Positions 1 through 5,510 of a stretch of 5,510 bases of DNA are shown one piece after another. Source of the DNA: Arenimonas sp. (GTDB lineage Bacteria > Pseudomonadota > Gammaproteobacteria > Xanthomonadales > Xanthomonadaceae); assembly GCA_003497545.1 (NCBI GenBank), contig DNNT01000050.1:25882-31391 (forward strand), given 5' to 3'. Each line of letters opens with the position of its first letter. Within the stretch, counting starts at the first letter, position 1. Position numbers and translations under genes: made by a program. Below the pieces are notes generated by a model. That model did not search any database. It was not told where the DNA came from and saw only the letters and a program-made list of their open reading frames with translations.

Positions 1-492
1 GCCTTCGATGAACACCGAGGCGTCGGTGGGCGCCACGCGGCGCACCTGCCTTCGCACGGCGTCCATGGCCGGCGACGGGCCGGCGATGCCGTGCCAGGGT
101 TCGGTGGGCGGCGCTTCGGTGGCGGGCTGGCGGGCGGCGGCGGTTTGCAGCAACTGGCGGAACTTCGCCACCTGCAGCGGCTTCACCACGTAATCGACGA
201 TGGGCAGGTGCATGGCCTTGAGCGCCGATTCCACCGTGGGGTGGCCGGTGATCAGGATCACCTGGGTGCGGCCGCCGAGGTCGAGGTGCTCGAGCAGCTC
301 CAGGCCGCTGCCGTCGGGCAGGGAAAGGTCCACCAGCGCCACGTCGAAGGCGTGTTCGCGCAGGCGCTGGCGGGCCTGGCCGAGGCTGCCGGCGATCACC
401 ACGTCGAAACCGAGGGCACGCGCGATTTCGGCGGCGGCCCGCACGAAGCCGACGTCGTCGTCGACGATCAGCAGGACGGAAGAATGGGCCAT
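1..492 (-). CDS. NtrC-family sigma-54-dependent response regulator, N-terminal part (cut by window edge)
   Basis: This is the N-terminal 164 codons of a two-component response regulator; the reading frame is still open at the window edge. The receiver domain spans about residues 5-118. It shows the acidic pocket D11-D13 (VLLIVDDD), the phospho-acceptor D55 in VALVDLSLPDGSG, T82 in ILITGHP and K104 in YVVKPL, so all the residues needed for phosphorylation are present. After a proline/alanine linker (about 119-134), the segment GIAGPSPAMDAVRRQVRRVA and then TDASVFIEG matches the start of the sigma-54 interaction AAA+ domain. The next residues in the family would be the Walker A GESGTGKE, which lies outside the window. 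The GAFTGA loop and the DNA-binding HTH cannot be seen. The ATG at 490-492 is supported by GGAGGT (complement of 500-505), seven bases upstream. The gene is divergent from carbamate kinase. Its target and its partner kinase are not visible here. Confidence 0.93.
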   Translation of the reverse strand, partial: MAHSSVLLIVDDDVGFVRAAAEIARALGFDVVIAGSLGQARQRLREHAFDVALVDLSLPDGSGLELLEHLDLGGRTQVILITGHPTVESALKAMHLPIVDYVVKPLQVAKFRQLLQTAAARQPATEAPPTEPWHGIAGPSPAMDAVRRQVRRVAPTDASVFIEG

Positions 493-504
493 GGCAGCGA
501 CCTC

Positions 505-538
505 CGGATGTTCCAGTCTGCTCCAACGCAGACATCCG
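505..538. promoter_or_regulatory. Two-part inverted repeat upstream of response regulator
   Basis: GTCTGC (516-521) and GCAGAC (528-533) form a perfect 6-bp inverted repeat with a 6-base spacer. Outside it, CGGATG (505-510) is complementary to CATCCG (533-538). As DNA, the inner dyad could be an operator or upstream activator site. It lies about 85-100 bp upstream of the candidate sigma-54 promoter, a usual enhancer distance. As RNA in the regulator leader, it would be a hairpin abutting the Shine-Dalgarno at 500-505. The complementarity is seen directly; the function is inferred. Confidence 0.35.
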
Positions 539-617
539 TTGGCGACAGGCGTCACGTTTCCGGGGGCGTCGTGGCGATATTACACGCCCGGGTAAATCCT
601 GCAGCGGTGGCCGGAGG

Positions 618-633
618 CGGCATCGAACTTGCT
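618..633 (+). promoter_or_regulatory. Candidate sigma-54 (-24/-12) promoter for carbamate kinase
   Basis: CGGCATCGAACTTGCT matches the sigma-54 consensus TGGCACG-N4-TTGCW at both essential dinucleotides. GG at 619-620 and GC at 631-632 are separated by exactly 10 bases. GGCA and TTGCT are intact; the mismatches are at the first base and at the sixth and seventh. Transcription would start near 644, leaving a leader of about 124 nt before the carbamate kinase GTG. The adjacent divergent gene encodes an NtrC-type sigma-54 activator, which makes the match more credible than the sequence alone would. Confidence 0.4.
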
Positions 634-767
634 AGGCCGCGGGTCCGCTTCGCCCAAGACACCTGCGTTAGTATTCCTGTCATGGCCGTCGCCGTGTCAC
701 CTATCGATCTGGTGTGCCCTGCCGTCGGCCAGCACCCGGCGGTGGCCACCCTCTTCGGGGGCGAGCC

Positions 768-1703
768 GTGAAACTGGTGCTGGCCCTGGGCGGCAATGCG
801 CTGCTCAAGCGGGGCCAGGCCCCGGACCCGGAGCTGCAGCGCGCGAACATCGCGATGGCGGCCACCAGCCTGGCACCGGTGATCCGGCGGCACGCAAGCG
901 TGCTGACCCATGGCAATGGTCCGCAAGTGGGGATGCTGGCGCTGCAAGCGCTGGCGGACCCGGCGCGACCGCCGTTCCCGTTGGACGTGCTGGGCGCTGA
1001 GAGCGAAGGCATGATCGGCTACGTGCTCGAGCAGGAACTGTTCAATCGTCTCCCGGGCCACGAAATCGCCACGCTGCTGACACAGGTCGAAGTCGACCCG
1101 GGCGATCCGGCGTTCTCGCGTCCCGACAAACCCATTGGCCCGGTCTACCTGCAAGCAGAGGCCGAGGGGCTGGCGCAATCCCGGGGCTGGACGGTGGCCC
1201 GCGACGGCGACTACTGGCGCCGCGTGGTCGCGTCGCCGCGGCCGCGCCGCATCCTGGCGCTGCCGGCCATCCGGCGCCTGGCGGACGCGGGCGTGACGGT
1301 GATTTGTGCGGGTGGCGGCGGCATCCCGGTGGCGCGGGGCGACGATGGTGCGCTGTTCGGCCTCGAAGCGGTGATCGACAAGGACGCGGCCAGCGCCCTG
1401 CTTGCCCTCGAGCTTGGCGTCGATGCCCTGGTGATGCTCACCGACGTGGCCGCGGTGATGACCGACTTTGGCACGCCGGCGCAGCGCGCACTGCGCCGCG
1501 CCACGCCGGACGCCCTGGAAGGGCTGGCCTTCGCGGCCGGCTCGATGGGTCCCAAGGTGACAGCCGCGGTGGCCATGGCGCGGGCCGGACGCCGTGCGGC
1601 GATCGGCGCGATCGGCGAACTGGAAGCCATCCTGGCCGGCGAAGCGGGCACCTGGATCGAACCGGCCCACGCCGCGGACGAGCCCGGCCTGGCCTGGTGG
1701 TGA
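768..1703 (+). CDS. arcC: Carbamate kinase
   Basis: This 311-residue protein has the usual full length for carbamate kinase (amino acid kinase fold). The enzyme reversibly interconverts ATP + carbamate and ADP + carbamoyl phosphate, and in catabolism yields ATP from carbamoyl phosphate in the cytoplasm. Visible signatures are LALGGNALLKRG (residues 5-16), THGNGPQVG (47-55), the SPRPRRI segment (156-162), ICAGGGGIPV (179-188), IDKDAASALLA (203-213), LVMLTDVAAV (221-230) and GSMGPKVTAA (258-267). The last three belong to the nucleotide/phosphate-binding C-terminal half. I chose the GTG at 768 because the family begins at the strand leading into ALGGNAL and GGGGG (757-761) sits six bases upstream. 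The ATG at 714 would add 18 residues of non-family sequence. The gene converges on agmatine deiminase with a 10-bp gap. No carbamoyltransferase is visible, so the source of carbamoyl phosphate (agmatine, arginine or biosynthetic) is open. Confidence 0.95.
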   Translation: MKLVLALGGNALLKRGQAPDPELQRANIAMAATSLAPVIRRHASVLTHGNGPQVGMLALQALADPARPPFPLDVLGAESEGMIGYVLEQELFNRLPGHEIATLLTQVEVDPGDPAFSRPDKPIGPVYLQAEAEGLAQSRGWTVARDGDYWRRVVASPRPRRILALPAIRRLADAGVTVICAGGGGIPVARGDDGALFGLEAVIDKDAASALLALELGVDALVMLTDVAAVMTDFGTPAQRALRRATPDALEGLAFAAGSMGPKVTAAVAMARAGRRAAIGAIGELEAILAGEAGTWIEPAHAADEPGLAWW

Positions 1704-1713
1704 AACGGCCCGC

Positions 1714-2817
1714 CTAGGCCACGCGACCCCGCGGCTGCTGCTGGGTGATGCAATGCACGTCGCCGCCACCGAGCAGGATTTCGCGCGCCGGCACGCCGAC
1801 GACCTGGCGCCGCGGAAAAGCCTGCGCGAGGATGGCCGCCGCCTGCGCGTCGCTGCGCTCGTCGAGCAGGGGCATGATCACTGCGCCATTGCAGCAGTAG
1901 AAGTTGACGTAGGAGGCGGCCAGCCTCAGCCCGGCCGTACGCGGCTGCGTGCCTTCGACGACATCGACGCCCAGCGCCTCGTCGGCAGTCATGTACAGCG
2001 GCCCCGGCTGCGGCAGCTTCACCACCTCGAGCGGTCGCCCGCGCGCGTCGGTGGCGCGGCTGAGCCGCTCGAAGGCATCGAGACTGATGGCGTACTGCGG
2101 GTCGTCACGGTCGTCGGTCCAATCCAGCAACACCAGCCCCGGCCGCGCGAAGCGCGCAAGGTTGTCGATGTGCCCCTCGGTTTCGTCGTTGTAGACGCCA
2201 CGCTCGAGCCAGACGATCTTGCTGACACCCAGGTACTCGGCCAAGCGGGCCTCGAGCTCGTCCGGCGACAGCCCGGGATTGCGGTCGTGGTTGAGCAGGC
2301 ACTCACGCGTCGCCAGCAGGGTGCCCTCGCCGTCGACCTCGATCGAACCGCCCTCGAGCACGATCGGGGCGGCGTACCGGGGCACGTCCTCGATCTCGAG
2401 GATCTTGTGGCCGACCAGGTCGTCCTGGTCCCAGGGGAAATACAGGCCACTCTCGAGGCCACCCCAGGCATTGAACTTCCAGTCCACGCCGCGCACCTCG
2501 CCCTCGGCGTTCACCAGGAAACTGGGGCCACAGTCGCGCACCCAGGCGTCGTTGCTGGTCATCTCGACCACGCGCACGGCGTCGGGCAGCAGGCGCCGCG
2601 CATTGGGGAACTGCGCCGGCGAGACGCACATGGTGACGCGTTCCTGGCGGCTGATCGCCCGCGCGACCTCCACGAAGGCGGCCTGCGCGGGTTTCGCGCC
2701 CCAGCGCCAGTTGTCCGTCCGCTCCGGCCAGAGCATCCAGGTGCCGCGATGCGGCTCGAACTCGCCGGGCATCCTGAACCCGTCGGCCGCAGGCGTTCCC
2801 GGCAGGGTTCGGCTCAT
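1714..2817 (-). CDS. aguA: Agmatine deiminase
   Basis: This 367-residue protein has the typical length for agmatine deiminase (agmatine iminohydrolase), which converts agmatine + water to N-carbamoylputrescine + ammonia. It belongs to the guanidino-group-modifying superfamily (Porphyromonas-type peptidyl-arginine deiminase branch). Visible elements are the N-terminal [17 protein letters not shown] (residues 17-33), [12 protein letters not shown] (89-100, substrate-binding Asp), [13 protein letters not shown] (154-166), the ETEGHIDN motif with catalytic His216 and Asp218, [13 protein letters not shown] (304-316), and the nucleophile motif [13 protein letters not shown] with Cys356. In this family GGGxxHCITQQ marks agmatine deiminase rather than protein-arginine deiminase. 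The start at 2817 is chosen because family similarity begins just after it and its ATG overlaps the preceding stop by 4 bp (ATGA), suggesting translational coupling. No aguB-type amidohydrolase or putrescine carbamoyltransferase is in the window. Confidence 0.95.
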   Translation of the reverse strand: MSRTLPGTPAADGFRMPGEFEPHRGTWMLWPERTDNWRWGAKPAQAAFVEVARAISRQERVTMCVSPAQFPNARRLLPDAVRVVEMTSNDAWVRDCGPSFLVNAEGEVRGVDWKFNAWGGLESGLYFPWDQDDLVGHKILEIEDVPRYAAPIVLEGGSIEVDGEGTLLATRECLLNHDRNPGLSPDELEARLAEYLGVSKIVWLERGVYNDETEGHIDNLARFARPGLVLLDWTDDRDDPQYAISLDAFERLSRATDARGRPLEVVKLPQPGPLYMTADEALGVDVVEGTQPRTAGLRLAASYVNFYCCNGAVIMPLLDERSDAQAAAILAQAFPRRQVVGVPAREILLGGGDVHCITQQQPRGRVA

Positions 2818-3587
2818 GCACCGCCCCGCGCGATGCGCTGCTGGCGGATCACCAGCCATTCGCCCACCAGCAGCGTGGCCACCACGCCGGCGATGATCGG
2901 CCCGGCCGAGCCCCAGTCGATCGGCTCGCCCGGGACCCAGACGAAGAAGACGATTGCCTGCAGGATGAACAGAACGCACACCGTCGCCATCAGCCACAGC
3001 CAGCCCGTCGGCCCGCCCATGCGGTAGGGGCGAGGCGTGCCGGCGTCGATGCGGCGCAGGCGCACGAAGGTGGGGAACAGCAGCAGGTAGGGCAGCAGGA
3101 AGACGATGGAACTGAAGGCGAACAGTGTCCAGAACAGGTCTTCGGTGGTCTGCGCAATCACGCCGTAGGCCAGGATCACGGCCGTGCCGACCACGCCCAT
3201 GGCCAGGAAGGCGCCCACCGGCGTCTTGTGGCGCGGATGCATCAGGCCGAGGACCGCCGGCAGTTCGCCATCGGCGGCCGCGGCCTGGGCCGTGCGGTTC
3301 GCGCCCAGCGACCAGGTGACCATGTTGGCGAAGAAGGTGTAGAGCGCGCCGATGCCGACGACGGTGACCAGGGCCTTGCCCGTCGGCGAGTCGCCGAAGA
3401 TGCGGGCGGCGGTGTCGAGCAGGCCTTCGACCAGGCCGATGTCGGCCTGCGGCAGCACGGCCAGGATGCGCCCGCCGCCGACGGCGACGGCGTGGCCTTC
3501 CAGCACCACGCCATGCGGCTCGACCGGGACGACCCAGCCGGCTTCGATCAGGAGGTCGCAGGCCTGCGGCGCGGCGCTCGTGGTCAT
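2814..3587 (-). CDS. Chimeric ORF: MtaD-like amidohydrolase N-terminus fused to C-terminal half of an APC-family permease
   Basis: This open 257-residue frame joins parts of two unrelated families. Residues 1 to about 45 ([15 protein letters not shown], then [13 protein letters not shown]) resemble the N-terminal beta-strands of TRZ/ATZ-type amidohydrolases such as methylthioadenosine/S-adenosylhomocysteine deaminase. The metal-binding HxH motif and the rest of the roughly 440-residue enzyme are absent. From about residue 50 ([16 protein letters not shown]) it reads as the C-terminal half of an APC-superfamily amino acid/polyamine transporter. It contains [11 protein letters not shown] (88-98), the cytoplasmic [21 protein letters not shown] stretch (from 106), and five hydrophobic segments at about 72-94, 124-147, 151-174, 194-218 and 228-248. 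A normal family member has about 12 membrane segments and 430-480 residues, so roughly seven are missing. The frame starts 4 bases after the EF-P stop and its stop overlaps the agmatine deiminase start by 4 bp. Before truncation the permease may have moved agmatine/putrescine (inferred from context). The product is probably non-functional: either a deletion remnant or an assembly artefact. Confidence 0.8.
   Translation of the reverse strand: MTTSAAPQACDLLIEAGWVVPVEPHGVVLEGHAVAVGGGRILAVLPQADIGLVEGLLDTAARIFGDSPTGKALVTVVGIGALYTFFANMVTWSLGANRTAQAAAADGELPAVLGLMHPRHKTPVGAFLAMGVVGTAVILAYGVIAQTTEDLFWTLFAFSSIVFLLPYLLLFPTFVRLRRIDAGTPRPYRMGGPTGWLWLMATVCVLFILQAIVFFVWVPGEPIDWGSAGPIIAGVVATLLVGEWLVIRQQRIARGGA
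3432..3449. repeat. Near-palindrome at the fusion point
   Basis: CAGGCCGA (3432-3439) and TCGGCCTG (3442-3449) are perfect inverted copies separated by two bases. The element lies within the interval where amidohydrolase-like coding turns into permease-like coding. It could be linked to the rearrangement or be chance in GC-rich coding DNA. Confidence 0.5.
3438..3464 (-). other. Inferred fusion point inside the chimeric ORF
   Basis: This interval encodes residues 42-50 (LAVLPQADI). Upstream, the GRILAVLP strand is amidohydrolase-like. Downstream, [11 protein letters not shown] is permease-like. The VLP(QAD) part is plausible in both parents, so the exact break cannot be placed without intact homologues, and short homology at the junction is possible. 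Confidence 0.55.
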
Positions 3588-3591
3588 CCGG

Positions 3592-4158
3592 TCACTTCAC
3601 CCGGGAGACGTACTCGCCGGAGCGGGTGTCCACCTTGATGATCTCGTCCTGGTTCACGAACAGCGGCACGCGCACCACCGCGCCGGTCTCGAGCTTGGCC
3701 GGCTTGCCGCCGCCGCCCGAGGTGTCGCCGCGCAGGCCGGGGTCGGTCTCGACGATCTTGAGCTCGACGAAGTTGGGGGCCTGCACCGCGATCGGGGTGC
3801 CGTTCCACAGCGTGACCACGCAGGCTTCCTCGCCCTTGAGCCAGTTCTTGGTCTCGCCGATGCCGGCGGCGTCGGCCTGCACCTGCTCGAAGGTCTCGGG
3901 CTGCATGAAGTGCCAGTACTCGCCGTCGGAGTAGAGGAAGTTCATGTCGGTGTCGACGACGTCGGCGGCCTCGAGGCTGTCGGTGGCCTTCATGGTCAGC
4001 TCGACGGTGCGGCCCGACTTGATGAAGCGGTAGCGCACGCGGGTAAAGGCCTGGCCCTTGCCCGGCTTCACGTACTCGGTGTCGGTGATCACGCACGGCT
4101 CGTTGTTGACGATGATCTTCATGCCGTTCTTGACGTCGTTCATGCCATAGCTGGCCAT
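3592..4158 (-). CDS. efp: Elongation factor P
   Basis: This 188-residue protein has the same length as the E. coli factor. EF-P binds ribosomes stalled at consecutive prolines, between the P and E sites, and promotes peptide bond formation. The N-terminal KOW-like domain (about 1-64) carries the modification loop VKPGKGQAF, with Lys34 at the tip as the residue beta-lysylated by EpmA. Central and C-terminal OB-fold domains follow, with [11 protein letters not shown] (75-85), VTLWNGTPI (115-123), [16 protein letters not shown] (131-146) and the conserved end [14 protein letters not shown] chose the ATG at 4156-4158 because the family starts here and AGGAG (complement of 4165-4169) lies six bases upstream. 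It is divergent from epmB, which supplies the modifier. The next gene on this strand starts 4 bases after its stop, so the two are likely co-transcribed. Confidence 0.98.
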   Translation of the reverse strand: MASYGMNDVKNGMKIIVNNEPCVITDTEYVKPGKGQAFTRVRYRFIKSGRTVELTMKATDSLEAADVVDTDMNFLYSDGEYWHFMQPETFEQVQADAAGIGETKNWLKGEEACVVTLWNGTPIAVQAPNFVELKIVETDPGLRGDTSGGGGKPAKLETGAVVRVPLFVNQDEIIKVDTRSGEYVSRVK

Positions 4159-4254
4159 GCGTATCTCCTGGGTCGGGTCGCCCGCCTCGGCGGGCGGGGC
4201 GGCTACAATGGGTGATCTTTCCGGGCGCCCAGGCGGGCCCCGTCCAAGCCCGAC
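4159..4254. promoter_or_regulatory. Divergent efp/epmB promoter region
   Basis: These 96 bp must carry the promoters for both efp (minus) and epmB (plus). On the plus strand TACAAT (4204-4209) matches five of six bases of the sigma-70 -10, about 46 bp before the epmB ATG, but no clear -35 is present. GCCCGCC (4180-4186) and GGCGGGC (4189-4195) form a perfect 7-bp inverted repeat with a 2-base centre. It sits upstream of the efp ribosome-binding site and at the normal -35 distance from TACAAT. No clear efp promoter can be named. Confidence 0.45.
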
Positions 4255-5274
4255 ATGATAACCGGCCAAGCCCTGTCCCTGCAGCAGACCCCCACCCCGC
4301 CCGCCCGCTGGCAGCAGCTCTGGCGCGACGCCGTGCGCGATCCCGCCGAGTTGCTGGCCCTGCTGGGCCTGCCCGGACTGGCCGCGCGGGTGTCGGCCGA
4401 CGCCGCCGCCCAGTTCCCGTTGAGGGTGCCGCGCGGCTTCGTGGCGCGCATGCGCCCGGGCGACCCGAACGACCCGCTGCTGCGACAGGTACTGCCGCTC
4501 GACGACGAAGACCGGCCCGCCCCGGGGTACGGCCTGGACGCCGTGGGCGACCTCGCCGCCAGCGGCGGCACCGGGGTGATCCACAAGTACCGCGGCCGCG
4601 TGTTGCTGGTGGCCACCGGCAGCTGCGCCGTGCACTGCCGCTATTGCTTCCGCCGCCACTACCCCTACGCCGAGCAGACGGCCGCCGCCGGCCAGTGGCG
4701 CGAGGCCCTGGACTACCTGGCCGCCGACACCGGCGTGTCCGAGGTGCTGCTTTCGGGCGGCGACCCGCTGTCCCTGGCCACGCCCAAGCTGGCCGAATTC
4801 ACCCGGGCCCTGGCCGGCCTGCCGCACGTGCGCCGCCTGCGCCTGCACACCCGGCTGCCCATCGTGCTGCCCGAGCGGGTGGACGAGGAGCTGCTGGCCT
4901 GGCTGTCGGCGCTGCCCCAGCAGGTGGTGGTGGTGGTGCATGCCAACCACGCCAATGAAATCGACGCCCCCGTGGCCGCGGCCCTGGAGCGCCTGCGCGG
5001 CGCCGGCGCCCACCTGCTCAACCAGGCGGTGCTGCTGCGGGGCGTCAATGATTCGGTGGGGGCGCTGGCCGACTTGTCCGAGGCCCTGTTCGCGGCCGGC
5101 ACCCTGCCCTACTACCTGCACCAGCTCGACCGGGTCGCCGGCGCGGCCCATTTCGAGGTGCCCGATGCCGAGGCCCGGGCCCTGCACGGCGAGCTGGCCG
5201 CCCGCCTGCCGGGTTACCTGGTGCCGCGGCTGGTCCGGGAAGTCGCCGGGGCGCCGTCGAAAACGCCGCTGTAA
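4255..5274 (+). CDS. epmB: EF-P beta-lysylation protein EpmB (lysine 2,3-aminomutase-like radical SAM enzyme)
   Basis: This 339-residue protein is near the usual length of EpmB (YjeK), which converts (S)-alpha-lysine to (R)-beta-lysine for attachment by EpmA to EF-P Lys34. The N-terminal part ([13 protein letters not shown] at 18-30, [13 protein letters not shown] at 54-66, DPLLRQVLP at 73-81) matches EpmB. The radical SAM 4Fe-4S motif is CAVHCRYC, with Cys124, Cys128 and Cys131, followed by FRRHYPYAE. The SAM-contacting LSGGDPL spans 166-172. [12 protein letters not shown] (198-209), ANHANEID (230-237), [13 protein letters not shown] (254-266) and [17 protein letters not shown] (284-300) follow. 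The C-terminal PSKTPL contains Lys336, the expected PLP Schiff-base lysine. The start is the first ATG consistent with the family; it has no strong Shine-Dalgarno. Its role fits its divergent neighbour efp. Confidence 0.96.
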   Translation: MITGQALSLQQTPTPPARWQQLWRDAVRDPAELLALLGLPGLAARVSADAAAQFPLRVPRGFVARMRPGDPNDPLLRQVLPLDDEDRPAPGYGLDAVGDLAASGGTGVIHKYRGRVLLVATGSCAVHCRYCFRRHYPYAEQTAAAGQWREALDYLAADTGVSEVLLSGGDPLSLATPKLAEFTRALAGLPHVRRLRLHTRLPIVLPERVDEELLAWLSALPQQVVVVVHANHANEIDAPVAAALERLRGAGAHLLNQAVLLRGVNDSVGALADLSEALFAAGTLPYYLHQLDRVAGAAHFEVPDAEARALHGELAARLPGYLVPRLVREVAGAPSKTPL

Positions 5275-5288
5275 GCCCGGCCAGGATG

Positions 5289-5315
5289 TTGCCTCCGCGG
5301 ACATTCTGGTATTGT
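5289..5315 (+). promoter_or_regulatory. Candidate extended -10 promoter for the FimX-like gene
   Basis: TGGTATTGT (5307-5315) is an extended -10 (TGn plus four of six -10 bases). TTGCCT (5289-5294) lies 15 bases upstream as a weak -35. The element sits in the 87-bp gap after the epmB stop, about 47 bp before the next start, so that gene may have its own promoter. No terminator hairpin is visible after epmB. Confidence 0.35.
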
Positions 5316-5361
5316 CTCAATCCCCCCGCGCAAGCCATTGATGCATAAGGAGTGACCCCGG

Positions 5362-5510
5362 ATGGCACAGCAGGACGCCGTGATCCGCCTGCTCCTGGTC
5401 GAAGACCGCCTGGAGGACGCTGAACAACTCATCAGCCACCTCCGCAACGGCGGCATGGCCGTGCGCCCGCAGCGCCCGGAATCCGAGGAGGAACTGGTGC
5501 AACTGCTGGC
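5362..5510 (+). CDS. FimX-like response-regulator receiver protein, N-terminal part (cut by window edge)
   Basis: Only 49 codons are in the window and the frame is open at the edge. The sequence VIRLLLVEDRLEDAEQLISHLRNGGMAVRPQ (in two runs, residues 7-26 and 27-37) is the first strand and helix of a receiver domain, with the acidic pair E14-D15. It closely recalls the start of FimX-type proteins of Pseudomonas and Xanthomonas. These carry a degenerate receiver followed by PAS, GGDEF and EAL domains and bind cyclic di-GMP to control type IV pili. Whether those domains follow cannot be seen, nor can the phospho-acceptor position, so no gene symbol is given. The ATG at 5362 is supported by AAGGAG (5347-5352), nine bases upstream. 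Other receiver proteins remain possible. Confidence 0.8.
   Translation, partial: MAQQDAVIRLLLVEDRLEDAEQLISHLRNGGMAVRPQRPESEEELVQLL

Larger units (their letters stand above)
493..767. other. Divergent intergenic region between response regulator and carbamate kinase
   Basis: This 275-bp stretch between two divergently read genes has no convincing coding sequence. It is less GC-biased than its flanks, with AT-richer patches near 577-598 and 668-676. It holds a two-part inverted repeat (505-538) and a candidate sigma-54 promoter (618-633), listed separately. A weak minus-strand -10-like hexamer, TGTAAT (complement of 579-584), could serve the response regulator, but no -35 is recognisable at the right spacing. 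An in-frame ATG at 714 could extend carbamate kinase by 18 residues. The extension does not resemble the family, so I leave it as non-coding. Confidence 0.6.

Noticed and set aside
714..767. Upstream ATG that would lengthen carbamate kinase by 18 residues
   Set aside because: The extra residues (MPCRRPAPGGGHPLRG and so on) are unlike the family, and the GTG at 768 has a purine-rich site at proper spacing.
91..771. Plus-strand open frame opposite the sigma-54 response regulator
   Set aside because: The minus strand encodes a receiver domain with all its conserved residues. The plus frame is low-complexity and continues through the regulatory intergenic region.
1691..1720. GGCCT/AGGCC pairing around the arcC-aguA junction as a terminator
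   Set aside because: The stem is only five base pairs with a 20-base loop and no T-run on either strand.
552..1769. Long minus-strand open frame antisense to carbamate kinase
   Set aside because: Its Arg/His/Ala-rich composition has no recognisable motif, and the plus strand carries a full-length, motif-complete carbamate kinase.
2818..2997. Possible 60-residue N-terminal extension of agmatine deiminase
   Set aside because: It overlaps the permease coding sequence in another frame, is Arg/Gly-rich with no family similarity, and the ATG at 2817 fits the known length and the ATGA overlap.
1594..3027. Long plus-strand open frame antisense to agmatine deiminase
   Set aside because: It is a shadow of the GC-rich agmatine deiminase gene with no domain-like sequence; the minus-strand product has all the catalytic motifs.
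3558..3567. 10-bp perfect palindrome GCAGGCCTGC near the start of the chimeric ORF
   Set aside because: It is short, inside coding sequence and of a composition expected by chance at this GC content; nothing else points to a site.
4159..5304. Long open minus-strand frame running antisense to epmB and joined in frame to EF-P
   Set aside because: It lacks stops because of GC-rich codon bias opposite epmB. Its sequence is low-complexity Gly/Gln/His/Arg-rich, and EF-P has its own ATG with a good ribosome-binding site at 4158.

Overview
The window is very GC-rich, and its genes are closely packed on both strands. The set of genes (EF-P of the beta-lysylated type, the lysine 2,3-aminomutase-like enzyme EpmB, a FimX-like receiver start, an NtrC-family response regulator and a TRZ/ATZ-type amidohydrolase N-terminus) fits a gammaproteobacterium. 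It most resembles the Xanthomonadales (Lysobacteraceae), but this is judged from remembered protein similarity, not from a search.

Layout, left to right. Positions 1-492 (minus) hold the first 164 codons of a sigma-54-type response regulator: a receiver domain, a linker and the very start of the AAA+ domain. A 275-bp divergent intergenic region follows. It contains a two-part inverted repeat and a candidate sigma-54 promoter pointing at the next gene. Positions 768-1703 (plus) encode a full-length carbamate kinase. Ten bases beyond its stop, convergent on the minus strand, lies a full-length agmatine deiminase (1714-2817). The agmatine deiminase start overlaps by 4 bp the stop of 2814-3587 (minus). 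That ORF is a chimera: its first ~45 residues look like the N-terminus of an MtaD-like amidohydrolase, and the rest is the C-terminal half of an APC-family amino acid/polyamine permease. Four bases upstream of it is the stop of elongation factor P (3592-4158, minus). EF-P is divergent, across 96 bp, from epmB (4255-5274, plus), which makes the (R)-beta-lysine used to modify EF-P. After an 87-bp gap with a plausible extended -10 promoter, a FimX-like receiver protein begins at 5362 and runs off the window.

Two functional themes are present. One is translation rescue at polyproline stretches (efp plus epmB, divergently paired). The other is agmatine/carbamoyl-phosphate metabolism (agmatine deiminase, half a permease, carbamate kinase), possibly under sigma-54 control. 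The two meet inside the chimeric ORF, which looks like a deletion scar or an assembly misjoin between an efp-amidohydrolase operon and a permease-agmatine deiminase operon. This is the most unusual point in the window. I did not see a convincing wholly new system; the candidates for a second look are the fusion and the regulator/promoter arrangement.
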